Under the pieces are notes generated by a model. The model did not search any database, was not told the DNA's origin, and worked only from the letters and a program-made list of their open reading frames with translations. Both the position numbers and the translations under genes were made by a program. A stretch of DNA of 64,000 bases, from contig JAGQKV010000013.1 in the NCBI GenBank assembly GCA_020429915.1, positions 76,669 through 140,668 of the forward strand, in the 5' to 3' direction. Positions 45,701 to 51,907 of the stretch are shown here, piece after piece (within the stretch, counting starts at the first letter, position 1; each line of letters starts with the position of its first letter). Source of the stretch: Candidatus Omnitrophota bacterium (GTDB lineage Bacteria; Omnitrophota; Gorgyraeia; Zapsychrales; Zapsychraceae).

Positions 45701-45800
45701 CATCAATATCACTCCGCTGCAGACAACTCCGCTGTTTTTCGGAAGCGCCCCGGCAGGGACCGCTTTTGAGACCTCCTTTCTGCGTGAAACGTCCCGATAA
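33714..45800 (+). CDS. Giant exported protein 1: shared N-terminal domain, GH13-like, GlgB, two GT5 modules, P-loop, MalQ, GGIDLN C-terminus
   Basis: I choose the ATG at 33714 because it yields a clean signal peptide (MNSTFYKKFRNSAAGFARRL, hydrophobic core, PPAAA); a GTG at 33642 would add 24 residues. Length is about 4,028 residues. Modules: shared domain (about 45-350); GH13-like (about 520-1090, D795, E842 and a DD pair near 913); CBM48 plus branching enzyme (about 1200-1830, triad D1477, E1530, D1598); beta domain plus GT5 (about 1850-2477, E2356 in FEPSGL); a second beta domain plus GT5 (about 2493-3119, E3003); a P-loop module (GNYASGKS at 3156-3163); GH77 amylomaltase (about 3340-3850, D3630, E3677, D3731); C-terminal GGIDLN near 3955 and GFVPVIIN near 3992. 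Catalytic residues are intact in GlgB and MalQ. Sugar-nucleotide-dependent synthases in an exported protein are hard to explain. Confidence 0.93.
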   Translation: MNSTFYKKFRNSAAGFARRLLSLGVALCLVATGVVPPAAAKTEPGVGLPAPGSLVLQSDPFHPPVLTGLTLDPQNPLMFDFIVDVGDSRLTDGELDQAATSLIKYFLTAVTVPEDELWVNLSPAESDRIVAPGLSTTVMGRDLLAQDYLLKQLAASLLSPEEETGARYWDRLLSSAAGERGIPMETLNRIWIVPERADVVVRDNSVYVTGTHLKVMLEQDYRQLPGREASQGAPARLPDDTADLIRELILPTVEEEINNGTTFSKLRQIYRAMILATWFKRNLRDNILNVVYADRGKTEGVAQDDTATNRRIYQQYIEALKKGVYNQVREDIDPITRATVPRKYFSGGVDVRRLPSVLNTRIAQEQASADEALLGFLNEREDFLYVIRAGLKETRGAMSYQQTRAVANPVMRPERDAAILAVLDDVIRYEGLGLNARESFRDLVAAAADGEEGRDEILARIVSELLQDSYVQKAVDGITSRPILEAELRRVVWQYAVEEAAPAANGVPLEDFRSGPAVRPVDGLMVAVSLMDAGALINADGEIDYRDGLHRAQEIIPVLARDGVRRVYLYGGLYEIASTSRQLHQVPDDGPHFLKSDNGRVLVRIEGYATKHQDVTGAGRGQRLYDAHGNNFSILNLQRFNPKIGSQSSEENPGEPSSEKTAGELASLTGAAQQQGVEIFADFIPWLAPDAVDDDILAWTPHRRMREVWTPAEREAYDALDEGGREDVHRRLLDLSRADFLFVADDGYPVLVRHFNGGMNRDQVYLNAYLPAVQDYYINSLKNLIDLGIAGVRVDLAHMLLGANLRHEFPASAAAEEPWLRIMREVGAYARESGRDFRFLMETYDQRDKSRLQALGRKANVTVEVYHKDLEDAYADAVWNGGSAQDVAEALNAAIYSTYNDIAPRRMAPATFDDQSLRNIGGPTDGLLRMLVVLAEFGVPTMFDLREWIGHSGHVISMVGGRSPDGTITHPFVTDDEFTQRMTNGGLKRLVGEQPWREFAARVQASRSAEDQLILQQHADYPWFMLDYKKPVQRRRFVTVGWQNEQGLFLYVLNLAPQKRGSAEIWLPQNLRDEWGRETIAVDFEAGQEYRLVRVGLDDIGVVAANDVAADAAVAQDNAALSEQLARYVHDPEGLRQLIKDSQTARTKLSVRERELLGQLAHLQFNGADYEAFVEKGVSHQAHEKLGAHLLQYKGLGEGVYFAVWAPNAQAVSVVGDFNQWSGSGAQLTLNRRAGIWYGYVPAAQVGDLYKFRIVDRAGRTEDKTDPYAFAGQYATGEQLHSTASRVTDLSYGWRDTDWMETRRRNQSLDAPLNIYEMHLGSWKKKQENGSWRWMTYRELAEELIPYLRSKNYTHVELMPPTEHHYLPSWGYQVGSYFAPTARYGSPQDFKYLVDQLHQAGFGVFMDWVPAHFPKDGNGLANFDGTELYAHANPMQGEHPDWGTKIFNYGRHEVRSFLLSNAMFWLEEYHIDGIRVDAVSSMLYLDFGRRDGEWIPNVHGGRENLEAIAFLRDFNRMVHGEHPGVITAAEESTAWEGVTAAVETGGLGFDYKWSLGWMHDILKYLKTPIGEREFEHHLLTMYPQYAFSENFILPLGHDETVHLKRSLLGKMVGSTEQEFANLRLLFGYMATMPGKQLLFMGGDIGQPTEWNPDEQVSWDLTEDPSHRGIETAVQRLNGLVRSEKALHELDVDPRGFEWIDFNDSRQNVVSFMRRGMDPNEAVMVVFNFGDKPLTNYQLGAPWAGEWQQIFTSDAEEFGGQNRGVVDHVTAEGEPAHNRPASVSLDIPPLTMMMFKGVRPEKVEYAAVPHSGFATRADLRAAVDVAFRDPRGGYVESHSQAVTEGDTLTLRAVANRPDFDGTRKVYLYSNRNITGKWQREIKPARFVENREGRAVYEFEVKAMRNFEYTFIFTNEDGTEEWADLPFGNHFVEVNKSFEGNVAYVGMEFAPLIKVGGQADVMYELPKALAEAGNNVSVIIPHFKARDYRLEEHGFRPVEGFDVTIPFGYREDVRLTAQHAVIDGIDVYILDAHADALFARTYENEWVQFYDSVLLSRGALELLRALGKEVDVVNSADHHTALVPLYMRTLYKDYYANTGSVFTIHNVDYKGQYQMDWYQETGLPNDEEIRRLVIRGGGLNLMGVPPAVIHHLGAEGNYINTVSRTYAEEIRATNLEVERALRDTGHRFDGILNGLDFGNWDPDTDRNLAKNYSVAETDEEIAEARLANKRELQEILSPSGDKSKIGMKDPANVHGHLTPGSNRLLVGVVSRMVDQKQIDILAEMLEEMYTGKRERLDIDVLINGTGDRWLEDRLKQIANDARKHNINMSVVFVNEYVQILTQKMMSGVDVLVIPSDFEPSGLTQMQAMRYGAVPIVRLTGGLADTVFEGGDDWNGFVFEGIKRARNYPEEDGRRRGINVDGLYKAVKRAQEQYAGHPERWREIVRRGMLAENGWKRSLGDYMNVYAWLSDEMHRNIRGGTILSGDIVAKAKGAIKLRVESHSMDKANERTVYLRSTRGITGEWVTESVPAMYVETVDGHDIYEVEVEARRSFEYTFVFEYANGEQVELDLPEGPPRVVVKSEFEGAVAFVGMEFAPLVKVGGQGDVIYELPRSLVNSGQDVTVIVPKYKFLADRYAALNPELVDNWYLTVPFYGRDPVTLHAEVVRIDGIRVVLLDADSDELFFRPYQGQDKEFYESILLSRGAVDVLKHFKQAGEQIDVVNAADHHTGLVPLLMRTEYAEDFKRTGSVFTVHNVGYQGTYPADRFRELGLPKEYRELVEHGRQLNFLAIPPSVINRIDPRGNYINTVSPSYANETRGVVFGITEDEMKVHRNRYGGILNGLDFAAWDPATDRHIKANYAIRDGIDSVLAARRVNKQDLLDILSADGDVSKIGLVNRNPVHGYLDPKSDRLLFGVVSRLVEQKQIDIIADIVDDMISGRRERMPVDFLINGTGEPEIERRLAELARRAEQAGLDMSFVFVNAYLQILTQKMMAGVDALLIPSNYEPSGLTQMQAMRYGAIPIVRKTGGLGDTVSELGDNWVGFVFDGVPRRPGNPDIDAGRRRQNAQELYEAMNRAYGEFAFQDGRWPEIVEKAMKADNDWSRSLGDYLNVYSWLQEELRSKADPGFARLAKTLSDRYGAFIARSPRPERPFVLVLKGNYASGKSMVRRALIRELSRIGVTVAYEHDQPDAGTDEETPTMAEAVARHREAQILIYEVEQEFPDDAEEIDMFVRLSSDLAVVQKRIKAEMNVWSALSERVFRSFDVPEVEGLRADADIKLNDDLTDEEFENFIREGLDEMSFTRAPDTRERTANARLLHTDREAADPAAVRKEIKKKRPSKKSGILLHVSSLDSPYGIGDFGTPARRFVDFLAKAGQNVWQVLPLNTTDEEFGFSPYSAVSSFALDPLYISPERMIDGGLITPEEAAAQQIPNTGEVNYAMALQRKKVLVDFAYARLPEKHALGRQFAEFKKDTAEWLTDFVLFTSIHRDQGPVSWNEWPVGLRDRQPAALAAYTAEHAEELDRLAFEQFLLFEQWGELRSYAAKKGVSIIGDLPLYSSFDSADVWANPQMYDLDADKTPRTVSGAPPDMFNAAGQRWGHPTFRWSVMQRDGYRWWRRRLAHNLDLFDQIRLDHFRGLVAYWEIPAGDDDARNGRWQPAADDAFFRMISEDFGVDRFIAEDLGDISEEVRDVLRRHDFRTMKVLQFGFSGELRDNPYHPRNHVRRSVVYTGTHDNNTLLGWFASEVDEGMRHNIQRHLTKPVTEENVNWEFIQMAMESPADTAIVPMQDVLQLGAEARMNYPGSVENNWKWRLPDSQFDESVIRTLSDMKGRFRPKEMALYEKYGVTRPEVLIAMSALKEKNNLLMARRLQQMAYRDLIREGEFTGFTATTYTDDNGDEYIMVSSVDARGEPLDLHQRVANLIFAVGALAPFHMPLSANLERAQNYLDEALLGEEVGGIDLNPDQLRWNVRGTAPAVGQEVPSFVYPVPADIHGFVPVIINITPLQTTPLFFGSAPAGTAFETSFLRETSR

Positions 45801-45803
45801 GAC

Positions 45804-45832
45804 GTGACAGACCTCCTTATTGCTATTACAAT
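45804..45832 (+). promoter_or_regulatory. Promoter of the TPR-like/PhoD-like operon
   Basis: GTGACA (45804-45809), a 17-base spacer and TACAAT (45827-45832), immediately after giant gene 1. Confidence 0.55.
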
Positions 45833-45849
45833 GGGGCAAGAGATGTGTC

Positions 45850-46320
45850 ATGAGTACCGAACAAATTCCCGATAAAGCGTTGAACGATTACGACGAGGCC
45901 CTGGCGGCGATACGTGTCAGTGATTTTCGGCAGGCCATCGCGTCAGGCCGAATGGCGTTGCGGAAGGCCCAACAAGCCGAGCCGCGGCCGCGGTTTTTTA
46001 TCTGCCGGTGTCAGTGCCTGTTGTCCAATGTCTTGGGCCGCCTCGGCGAATACAAGGAGGCGGGCGAGCTGGCCCAGGAGGCGATCTTTGTCTGTTCATT
46101 GCTCCCCATGGACGAGGACGTTTTCGATGTCTGGGCCAAGTCCGTTATTTATCGCAGCGCGGCACTGTGCGGCCTGGGTGATCATCTGTCGGCCATCGCT
46201 GCGCTGAAGGCCGGCAAGCGCCAGGTGCGCGGTTTTCCGGGCATGACCGCGTTGGCCGACCGCGTGTTTGATGATCAACTCAGCCTGCTGAGGCAACGCT
46301 TCGGCATTCTAGAGGAATAG
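45850..46320 (+). CDS. TPR-like helical protein
   Basis: From the ATG at 45850 this gives 156 residues with no signal peptide. Helical pairs resembling TPRs are visible: DYDEALAAIRVSDFRQAI, QCLLSNVLGRLGEYKEAGEL, and SAALCGLGDHLSAIAALKAG. It is probably a cytoplasmic adaptor. It lies three bases before the PhoD-like gene and likely shares its transcript. Confidence 0.65.
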   Translation: MSTEQIPDKALNDYDEALAAIRVSDFRQAIASGRMALRKAQQAEPRPRFFICRCQCLLSNVLGRLGEYKEAGELAQEAIFVCSLLPMDEDVFDVWAKSVIYRSAALCGLGDHLSAIAALKAGKRQVRGFPGMTALADRVFDDQLSLLRQRFGILEE

Positions 46321-46323
46321 TCC

Positions 46324-47355
46324 GTGCGTTCCTTTTTTATCAGATTTTGCCTGCCACTATCCATTCTGAGCGTCCAACTCTCGCTGGGGGCCGCCGCACG
46401 GGCGGCGGACATGCCGATGGATGTCCGCCGTATCGCCTTCGGATCTTGCAACAAACATGATCAACCACAGCCATTGTGGGATGCGATCCTGCAAAACCGG
46501 CCTGACCTCTTCATATGGGCCGGGGATATCGTGTATAACGATACGGAAGATATGTCGGTCATGCAGGCCAATTATCAGGAACAAAAGCGGCAGCCGGGTT
46601 ATCAGCGGTTGCGTGAGTCGCTATTGCCCGGCCGGGTTATCGGGATTTGGGATGATCATGACTACGGAGCGGATGACGCGGGTTATCTTTATTCTGAACG
46701 GGATGCGTCTCAAAAGCAACTGCTCGACTTTCTCGACGAGCCGGGCGACAGTGTGCGCCGGGGAACGGCGGGCGTCTACACCAGCACCACTTACAGTCAC
46801 GGACGGCATTTAATCACGGTGATCCTGCTGGACACGCGTTATTTCCGGCAGGATCCCGGACCGGAGGCGGATATTCTCGGCGAGAAACAATGGGAATGGC
46901 TCGAAGAAGTCTTTCGGCAGAGCCGGTCGTCTCTGCATTTTATTGTGTCCAGTATTCAGTTTGTGGCCGAAGACCATAAGTATGAGTCCTGGGGAAAGTT
47001 TCCCGCCGCTAAGGCGAGGATGTACCGGTTGATCCGGGAGACCGGGGTTCCCGGAGTCATTTTTCTCAGCGGCGATCGGCATTTTGCCGAGCTGTCTGTC
47101 CAAAAGGATCCCGCCGTTGTTCCTTATCCGGTTTATGACCTGACCGCCAGCGGTATGACGCATTCGTGGACGAGCCTTAAGGAGGAAGAAAACCGCTTCC
47201 GTGAAGGAAAATTCTTTACGGGTTTAAATTTCGGGCTGGTGGACATCGATTTGGGATACGCCGCGCCGCGTCTGTTTCTGCAGGTCCGTGACCGGGACAA
47301 CATGCCCCGGATCAGCCGGGAAGTCCTTCTTAAAGAATTGCGACCGGCGCCATGA
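46324..47355 (+). CDS. PhoD-like metallophosphatase
   Basis: This 343-residue protein starts at GTG and has a signal peptide (about 1-27). The metal-binding blocks are RIAFGSCNKHD, FIWAGDIVYND, GIWDDHDYG, ILLDTRYFR and FLSGDRHFAEL. PhoD-type enzymes are secreted phosphodiesterases/phosphatases needing calcium and iron. The substrate here is unknown. Its stop overlaps the next start (ATGA). Confidence 0.9.
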   Translation: MRSFFIRFCLPLSILSVQLSLGAAARAADMPMDVRRIAFGSCNKHDQPQPLWDAILQNRPDLFIWAGDIVYNDTEDMSVMQANYQEQKRQPGYQRLRESLLPGRVIGIWDDHDYGADDAGYLYSERDASQKQLLDFLDEPGDSVRRGTAGVYTSTTYSHGRHLITVILLDTRYFRQDPGPEADILGEKQWEWLEEVFRQSRSSLHFIVSSIQFVAEDHKYESWGKFPAAKARMYRLIRETGVPGVIFLSGDRHFAELSVQKDPAVVPYPVYDLTASGMTHSWTSLKEEENRFREGKFFTGLNFGLVDIDLGYAAPRLFLQVRDRDNMPRISREVLLKELRPAP

Positions 47356-47951
47356 ATAACATTCCGGGGACATCTTTTCATATTACTTACGAACACCGGT
47401 TGATCGCGCTGCTGCTGTTTATGGGCGGGATGGTGATTTATGATTTTGTTAAGAATCCGCCGGGGCAGCGGCAGCGCTGGCGCAATTACGGTTTTATCCT
47501 GGCCGCCGGCCTGATCGGCGCGGCCTTCGGCCTGGGAGTGGACCTGTGCACATCTCAGGTCTCCGTCGACTATTTCATTCATGGCAAGGGGATTACCTAC
47601 GATAATTCTTTTATGCTCAACGTCATGCGCCTGGGATTAAAGGCCGGATTCTCGGCCGGGGCGGTGACGGGCTGCGTCTTTGTGGTGGTCAATGCGGATA
47701 AGTCGCGGGTGGACTATCTGTTCCCGTACCTGATATTACCGTTGCTGCTGGCGATGTTTGCCGGGTCCGTGCTGGGGTGTTTTCAGTTTCAAACCGGTTG
47801 GATTACGCAGCGGGAGGTGATTGCCGCTTTGGGACTGTTTCGGGCGAAGTACTTTACGACGGTATGGATGACCCATGTCGGCGTCTACGCCGGTGGATTG
47901 GCCGGGATTTTAATCGGCTGTGCGACGATCTATTCGCATTCCCGCCATTAA
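47352..47951 (+). CDS. Polytopic membrane protein
   Basis: This 199-residue protein has five or six membrane helices (for example LIALLLFMGGMVIYDF, GFILAAGLIGAAFGLGV, FPYLILPLLLAMFAGSVLG, GGLAGILIGC) and one short soluble loop. It is coupled to the PhoD-like gene by a four-base overlap. I recognise no family. Confidence 0.65.
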   Translation: MNNIPGTSFHITYEHRLIALLLFMGGMVIYDFVKNPPGQRQRWRNYGFILAAGLIGAAFGLGVDLCTSQVSVDYFIHGKGITYDNSFMLNVMRLGLKAGFSAGAVTGCVFVVVNADKSRVDYLFPYLILPLLLAMFAGSVLGCFQFQTGWITQREVIAALGLFRAKYFTTVWMTHVGVYAGGLAGILIGCATIYSHSRH

Positions 47952-47967
47952 TGTTAGAGGAGCATCA

Positions 47968-48615
47968 ATGAAGAAGCGTATCCTGTGTGGATTGATTATG
48001 GTCTTGCTGGGAAGCGTGCCGTCGGTGTTTGCACAGACGGAAAACACGGCCTTGACCCCCAAACAGGTTTTCCTGCGATTTTGGGAGGCCTTCATGCAAG
48101 GGGATGTCGAGTCGGTTAAGCGGTACATGCGGGCGAGCCGGGCCGGAGAGTTGACGGCCGAGGATTTACAGTATCGCGGTTTTTTTCCTCCCCTGGTCGA
48201 GGTGGAACAGCTGATGCCCGGAGGGGAAGGGGTCTTTCTGTTGTCATTGCGCGGTACGTACGTGCATCCCTACGAGGAGCATACCATGGGTGCGGTGGCG
48301 GACTATGAAAAGCGATTCGGTAAATTGGAGATCGTCGAAGAAACCTGGGATTCCCTGTCAGCCCGGCTTCCCGATCAATTCGCCCGGCATTTGCAGCAGT
48401 TTGTTGAAAAAGAGGGTGTCCGGGAGATTTGGCTGCTGGATATCCCGGGGCGGGCCATGGTCCTAAGGGAAGATGGCGAGTGGCGCGTCGACGTGTATCA
48501 TTTTGATGACCGTGCCATGCGTCAGTCCGCCCCGCGCCGGCTTATTTTGCCGGGCGGTGACAGCGGCCCACCGGAAGTCACCGGAACGCCGAACATGCCG
48601 GAGACCGGGCCATGA
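47968..48615 (+). CDS. Exported NTF2-like domain protein
   Basis: From the ATG at 47968 (AGAGGAG upstream) this is 215 residues with a signal peptide (MKKRILCGLIMVLLGS, cleavage after FA). An NTF2-like fold begins LTPKQVFLRFWEAFMQGDVESVKRYM and continues through strands to EDGEWRVDVYHF. Such DUF4878-like domains often bind small ligands. Its stop overlaps the sulfotransferase start by four bases. Confidence 0.72.
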   Translation: MKKRILCGLIMVLLGSVPSVFAQTENTALTPKQVFLRFWEAFMQGDVESVKRYMRASRAGELTAEDLQYRGFFPPLVEVEQLMPGGEGVFLLSLRGTYVHPYEEHTMGAVADYEKRFGKLEIVEETWDSLSARLPDQFARHLQQFVEKEGVREIWLLDIPGRAMVLREDGEWRVDVYHFDDRAMRQSAPRRLILPGGDSGPPEVTGTPNMPETGP

Positions 48616-49436
48616 GGCGTATTCATATTGTCGGGACCGGACCCCGTTCCGGCACGACTTTGATGGCCGAGGCCATGATCGCCTGTTTCGATATCGATAT
48701 ACACACGGAACACGAGGACCGTATTTTTGTCCAGCTTCCCGGCGAGGGCGACGTGATGCTGACCAAGCAGCCGATGGATATTATGGTCGTCGGCCCCTTG
48801 CTGCTGGTCGATCCCGATCTTTACGTCATATGCATGGTCCGCGATCCGCGTGACATGGTCGTCAGCCGGCATGGACGAGAGCCGGACAAGTATTGGGCCA
48901 GTCTACGATACTGGCGGGCCTACGTACCGTATTGGCGTAAAATCCGTCATCATCCGCGGGTGATTTGCGTCAAGTATGAAGACCTGGTGACGGAGCCCGA
49001 CGAGATGCAACGGCGTATTCACCAGCGGTTGCCGTTTCTCGCCAAGAAGGCGTCGTTCAGTCGTTATCATGAAGTGGCCCGTCCGTCGGCGAAATCCATT
49101 GAGGCCTTGAAAAGCGTACGCTCCATCAGTCCGGCCGGAGTGGGGGCGTTTCGCAAACACCTCGGGCGGTTGGCGGATCAAATTGAAAAGCACGGATCGA
49201 TCAGCGGCGAATTGATCGAGTTGGGTTATGAGCCGGACCATTCCTGGGAGGAAGTCCTTCAGGGGGTTGAACAGGAAGAGACCCAAAGCGTCTGGCCGGA
49301 GTTTTTCGATGTCGGGGAGTTGCGGCAAAGGCGGCGGGGGGTATTCAAGGAGATGCTCAAGATCCTGATGCGCCGGGCCGGCATGAAACCCGACGGTATG
49401 AAGGCCCGCCTGTTGGGTCGGAATCGGAACAGTTAG
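48612..49436 (+). CDS. Sulfotransferase family protein
   Basis: This 274-residue protein has the PAPS-binding 5' loop VGTGPRSGTTLMAEAM at the N-terminus and the 3'-phosphate block MVRDPRDMVVSRHG near 80. A KYEDLVTEP block follows. It has no signal peptide. It would move a sulfuryl group to a sugar or similar acceptor. It overlaps the convergent ATP-grasp-like gene by four bases. Confidence 0.85.
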   Translation: MRRIHIVGTGPRSGTTLMAEAMIACFDIDIHTEHEDRIFVQLPGEGDVMLTKQPMDIMVVGPLLLVDPDLYVICMVRDPRDMVVSRHGREPDKYWASLRYWRAYVPYWRKIRHHPRVICVKYEDLVTEPDEMQRRIHQRLPFLAKKASFSRYHEVARPSAKSIEALKSVRSISPAGVGAFRKHLGRLADQIEKHGSISGELIELGYEPDHSWEEVLQGVEQEETQSVWPEFFDVGELRQRRRGVFKEMLKILMRRAGMKPDGMKARLLGRNRNS

Positions 49437-50350
49437 GTCTTCTTGTTGACGAATTCTTGTTCGAATGTCTCAGCCATCATCCGCACGGCACGCCATTCAT
49501 CCTGTGTGGACAAATGCCGGGGAGGCCCGGAAGGCGTCGTGTTCGCATCCACAACATAGAGTCGTCCGTCGTCGCTGTCCCGCAGGACGTCCAACTCACC
49601 GTAATCCATTTTTAAGCATTCACAAAATTCGCGAATCAGCGCCACTTCCTCCGGAGAAAGGATGTCACCGGTTTGTTTGAGAAGTGACCGGTTATAGTTG
49701 CGAAACCGGTCACCGATATGGCGGTATTTGAGGCAGACAAAGGGAATGTTTTGTCCGAATACGGGGACGCGAATTTCTTCCACGGCGTCTTCTCCGTGCC
49801 GGTTGTTGACCAATTTTTGATAAACGTGTTCCGGCGATGCTTCCTTCACGGGACACGTGATCACGCGGCCGTCATGTTTGAAGTTGACATTCGACTTTTC
49901 TACGCACCGGCCCTGATGTGTCAACGGATCGATGGCCAGGGAATAGCCGAAGACTTTCCGGAATACATCCTGCACGTGTTGTTTGCTGATATCCAGGCAG
50001 GCGGCGTTGAGAAACCGGCCGCGGCGGCTGATATCGCGCACGACATCATCCGGCTTCCGCCAGGTGACATCTTCCCAGTTGACGGCGATATCGAAGGCGC
50101 TGCCCGGGTCGGTGGTCACGCGGTAGCCGTTGAGCAGACAGATTTTCCGCAGGCCAAAGGCGATGATGCGCGGCCGTTCGGGATAACACAGGATCGTCCG
50201 CCCCGGCCACGGCCGGAAATGGGTCAGGCGGTACCGGAATATTTGCCGGGTCAGCCGCCAGGCAAAGGGCAGGGCCCGGACAGCGACCCACACGCGGTTC
50301 CGGACTGTTTCCGGGACTAACGCTTTATATAGACGTTTCAACGGATTCAT
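49433..50350 (-). CDS. ATP-grasp-like ligase
   Basis: This 305-residue protein ends with the ATP-grasp metal-binding pattern: MDYGELDVLRDSDDGRLYVVD, then ANTTPSGPP, which has the Asp and Asn typical of the fold. Upstream parts include basic strands and a KLVNNRHGED block. No signal peptide is present. It overlaps the racemase gene by 26 bases, so the pair probably makes or adds an amino-acid unit, perhaps a D-Asp or D-Glu. This use is an inference. Confidence 0.72.
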   Translation of the reverse strand: MNPLKRLYKALVPETVRNRVWVAVRALPFAWRLTRQIFRYRLTHFRPWPGRTILCYPERPRIIAFGLRKICLLNGYRVTTDPGSAFDIAVNWEDVTWRKPDDVVRDISRRGRFLNAACLDISKQHVQDVFRKVFGYSLAIDPLTHQGRCVEKSNVNFKHDGRVITCPVKEASPEHVYQKLVNNRHGEDAVEEIRVPVFGQNIPFVCLKYRHIGDRFRNYNRSLLKQTGDILSPEEVALIREFCECLKMDYGELDVLRDSDDGRLYVVDANTTPSGPPRHLSTQDEWRAVRMMAETFEQEFVNKKT

Positions 50351-51122
50351 GCGGGAAGGGCCTCAGTTTGCCGGGGGCGGCTTTTCGCAATAAGCCGCGT
50401 GCCAGGCTGAGCGTCGGGTCGATGACGGGGAGCCCCGCCAGATAGTGTTCTTTAATCACCAGCGGTATTTCGGTGCAGCCGAGGATGATGGACTGCGCGC
50501 CGGCATTTTTCAGTTCGATGGCCACGCGTTCGATCCGGGTCCGGGTGATGTGGACAAGCCGGTTGGGATTGGCCTTAATACCGAAACCGGGGTCGTAAAT
50601 AAGCTGATGCACCTCCTGTTGCTGCATGCCTTCGGGGTTGATGACGGTAATGCCGAAGTCCTGCAGAACGGCGCCGTATGCATTTGTTTTGTACGAGCCC
50701 AATGTGCACAGCAGGCCGGCGGAGCTGATATCGGGATGGAACTCCTTCATAAACGCGCCGGTCTCCTGCAGCATATCGACCAGCGTCATATTCGCAAATC
50801 GTTTCGCGCAGCCGTCGGCGACCGGTGCAAGGATTTCCTCCGCATGGGCCGTATTACAGGGGATGCCGATGACACGCGCGCCAGCACCATAAAGGCGCTC
50901 GATGACGTCCAGGATCCCGACGGCCGGATTTTCTCCCTGGCGGTGCACCAGATAGTCCGTGCGATCGTTGATCCACGACGGGCAGGCCATGACCACGAGA
51001 GACGGCTGTTCGGCTGCTCCGCGGGCGTTGGTTTGGTCGAGGACCTTGGCCGCCAGATCGAGTCCGGTATAGGGGCCCATGCCGCCCACAATCCCGATAA
51101 TCTTTTCATCCATTTTTTTCAT
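50325..51122 (-). CDS. Aspartate/glutamate racemase family protein
   Basis: From the ATG at 51122 (AAGGA upstream) this gives 265 residues starting MKKMDEKIIGIVGGMGPYTG. Both catalytic cysteines are present, in GIPCNTAHA and LGCTEIPLV. The pattern fits the Asp/Glu/hydantoin racemase family. The frame before 51122 has no coding support. A short divergent spacer separates it from the small exported protein at 51253. Confidence 0.9.
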   Translation of the reverse strand: MKKMDEKIIGIVGGMGPYTGLDLAAKVLDQTNARGAAEQPSLVVMACPSWINDRTDYLVHRQGENPAVGILDVIERLYGAGARVIGIPCNTAHAEEILAPVADGCAKRFANMTLVDMLQETGAFMKEFHPDISSAGLLCTLGSYKTNAYGAVLQDFGITVINPEGMQQQEVHQLIYDPGFGIKANPNRLVHITRTRIERVAIELKNAGAQSIILGCTEIPLVIKEHYLAGLPVIDPTLSLARGLLRKAAPGKLRPFPHESVETSI

Positions 51123-51218
51123 GTGAATTCCTTCGGGGCGATAATTACAAGCATAGCATACCTGTACCGCGCTGCCTATGACATGTATTAATGTCCTCTC
51201 GTGGATTGCGGATCGGAC

Positions 51219-51246
51219 TTGAGTTTGGCAGAATAGCGGGTACAAT
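51219..51246 (+). promoter_or_regulatory. Promoter with a very short leader
   Basis: TTGAGT (51219-51224), 16 bases, and TACAAT (51241-51246). The start codon at 51253 lies only six bases beyond the -10, so the mRNA may be leaderless. Confidence 0.55.
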
Positions 51247-51252
51247 ACTTCT

Positions 51253-51672
51253 ATGTCTTTTCGTATTCTCATATCCGTCATGCTCCTCGCGGTACTTCCA
51301 GTAAAAGTCATGGCTGCGACGTGTCTGCCGCCCGATCCCCAACAATATTACGAGGAGCACCGGTATGTGTTCACCGGAACGGTACAGAGTACCAGGGATG
51401 TGGGGGAACTCGCCGTGCGCCAGGAAGAGGGTTTGACAAACACCTACAGCTTTGCCGTGGTGAAGGTCGACAAGGTCTTAAAGGGGAGGGTTCTGGGGCC
51501 GGTGAAAGTCTATGCCAACAGCTATTGGGGGGCGCCGTTTGAGTCGGGCGGCCAGTATCTGTTTTACACGAACATGTACGGGGCCTTCATGATCGCGCCG
51601 GAGTGCGGCGGGGTAACCCCCGTGGGGGAGGCGGTCGAGGACTTACTGATCCTGGAGGAAATTCATCCCTGA
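51253..51672 (+). CDS. Small exported protein, NTR/TIMP-like
   Basis: This 139-residue protein has a signal peptide (MSFRILISVMLLAVLPVKVMA). The mature part starts ATCLPP and has strand blocks YVFTGTVQSTRD, FAVVKVDKVLKG, VKVYANSYWG and LFYTNM, then a second Cys in PECGG. The fold pattern is an OB-type NTR domain with one disulfide. Its role is unknown. Confidence 0.7.
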   Translation: MSFRILISVMLLAVLPVKVMAATCLPPDPQQYYEEHRYVFTGTVQSTRDVGELAVRQEEGLTNTYSFAVVKVDKVLKGRVLGPVKVYANSYWGAPFESGGQYLFYTNMYGAFMIAPECGGVTPVGEAVEDLLILEEIHP

Positions 51673-51731
51673 CCAATCCCCACCATATCGGTCAGATTTT
51701 ACTTGCCAATAATACCTATATATATTAAACT

Positions 51732-51808
51732 TACTATTACCGATGGCGGGAATCACCCGCGATCGGATCATTCCCCAATCAATATTCCCAACCCAACTTT
51801 AGTCAGCA
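51732..51808 (+). promoter_or_regulatory. Conserved leader of giant gene 2
   Basis: In order: TACTATTACC (51732-51741), a hairpin GCGGG-AATCA-CCCGC (51746-51760), TCATTCCCCAATC (51768-51780) and CAACTTTAGTCAGCA (51794-51808). The last two blocks match the leader of giant gene 1 exactly. An AT-rich stretch with a possible -10 lies at 51708-51728. Confidence 0.6.
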
Positions 51809-51907
51809 GATAATTTCTTTTGTCCGGCCTGCGAGCCGCCCGAAACAGGGGCCTGCCGTGCCGGATTGCGTATATCGTACTCCACCAATTTTTAGGGAGG
51901 ATCATTC

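Noticed and set aside
51732..51760. Cyclic di-GMP riboswitch before giant gene 2
   Set aside because: Only TTACCGATGG resembles part of that RNA; the rest of the motif is missing.
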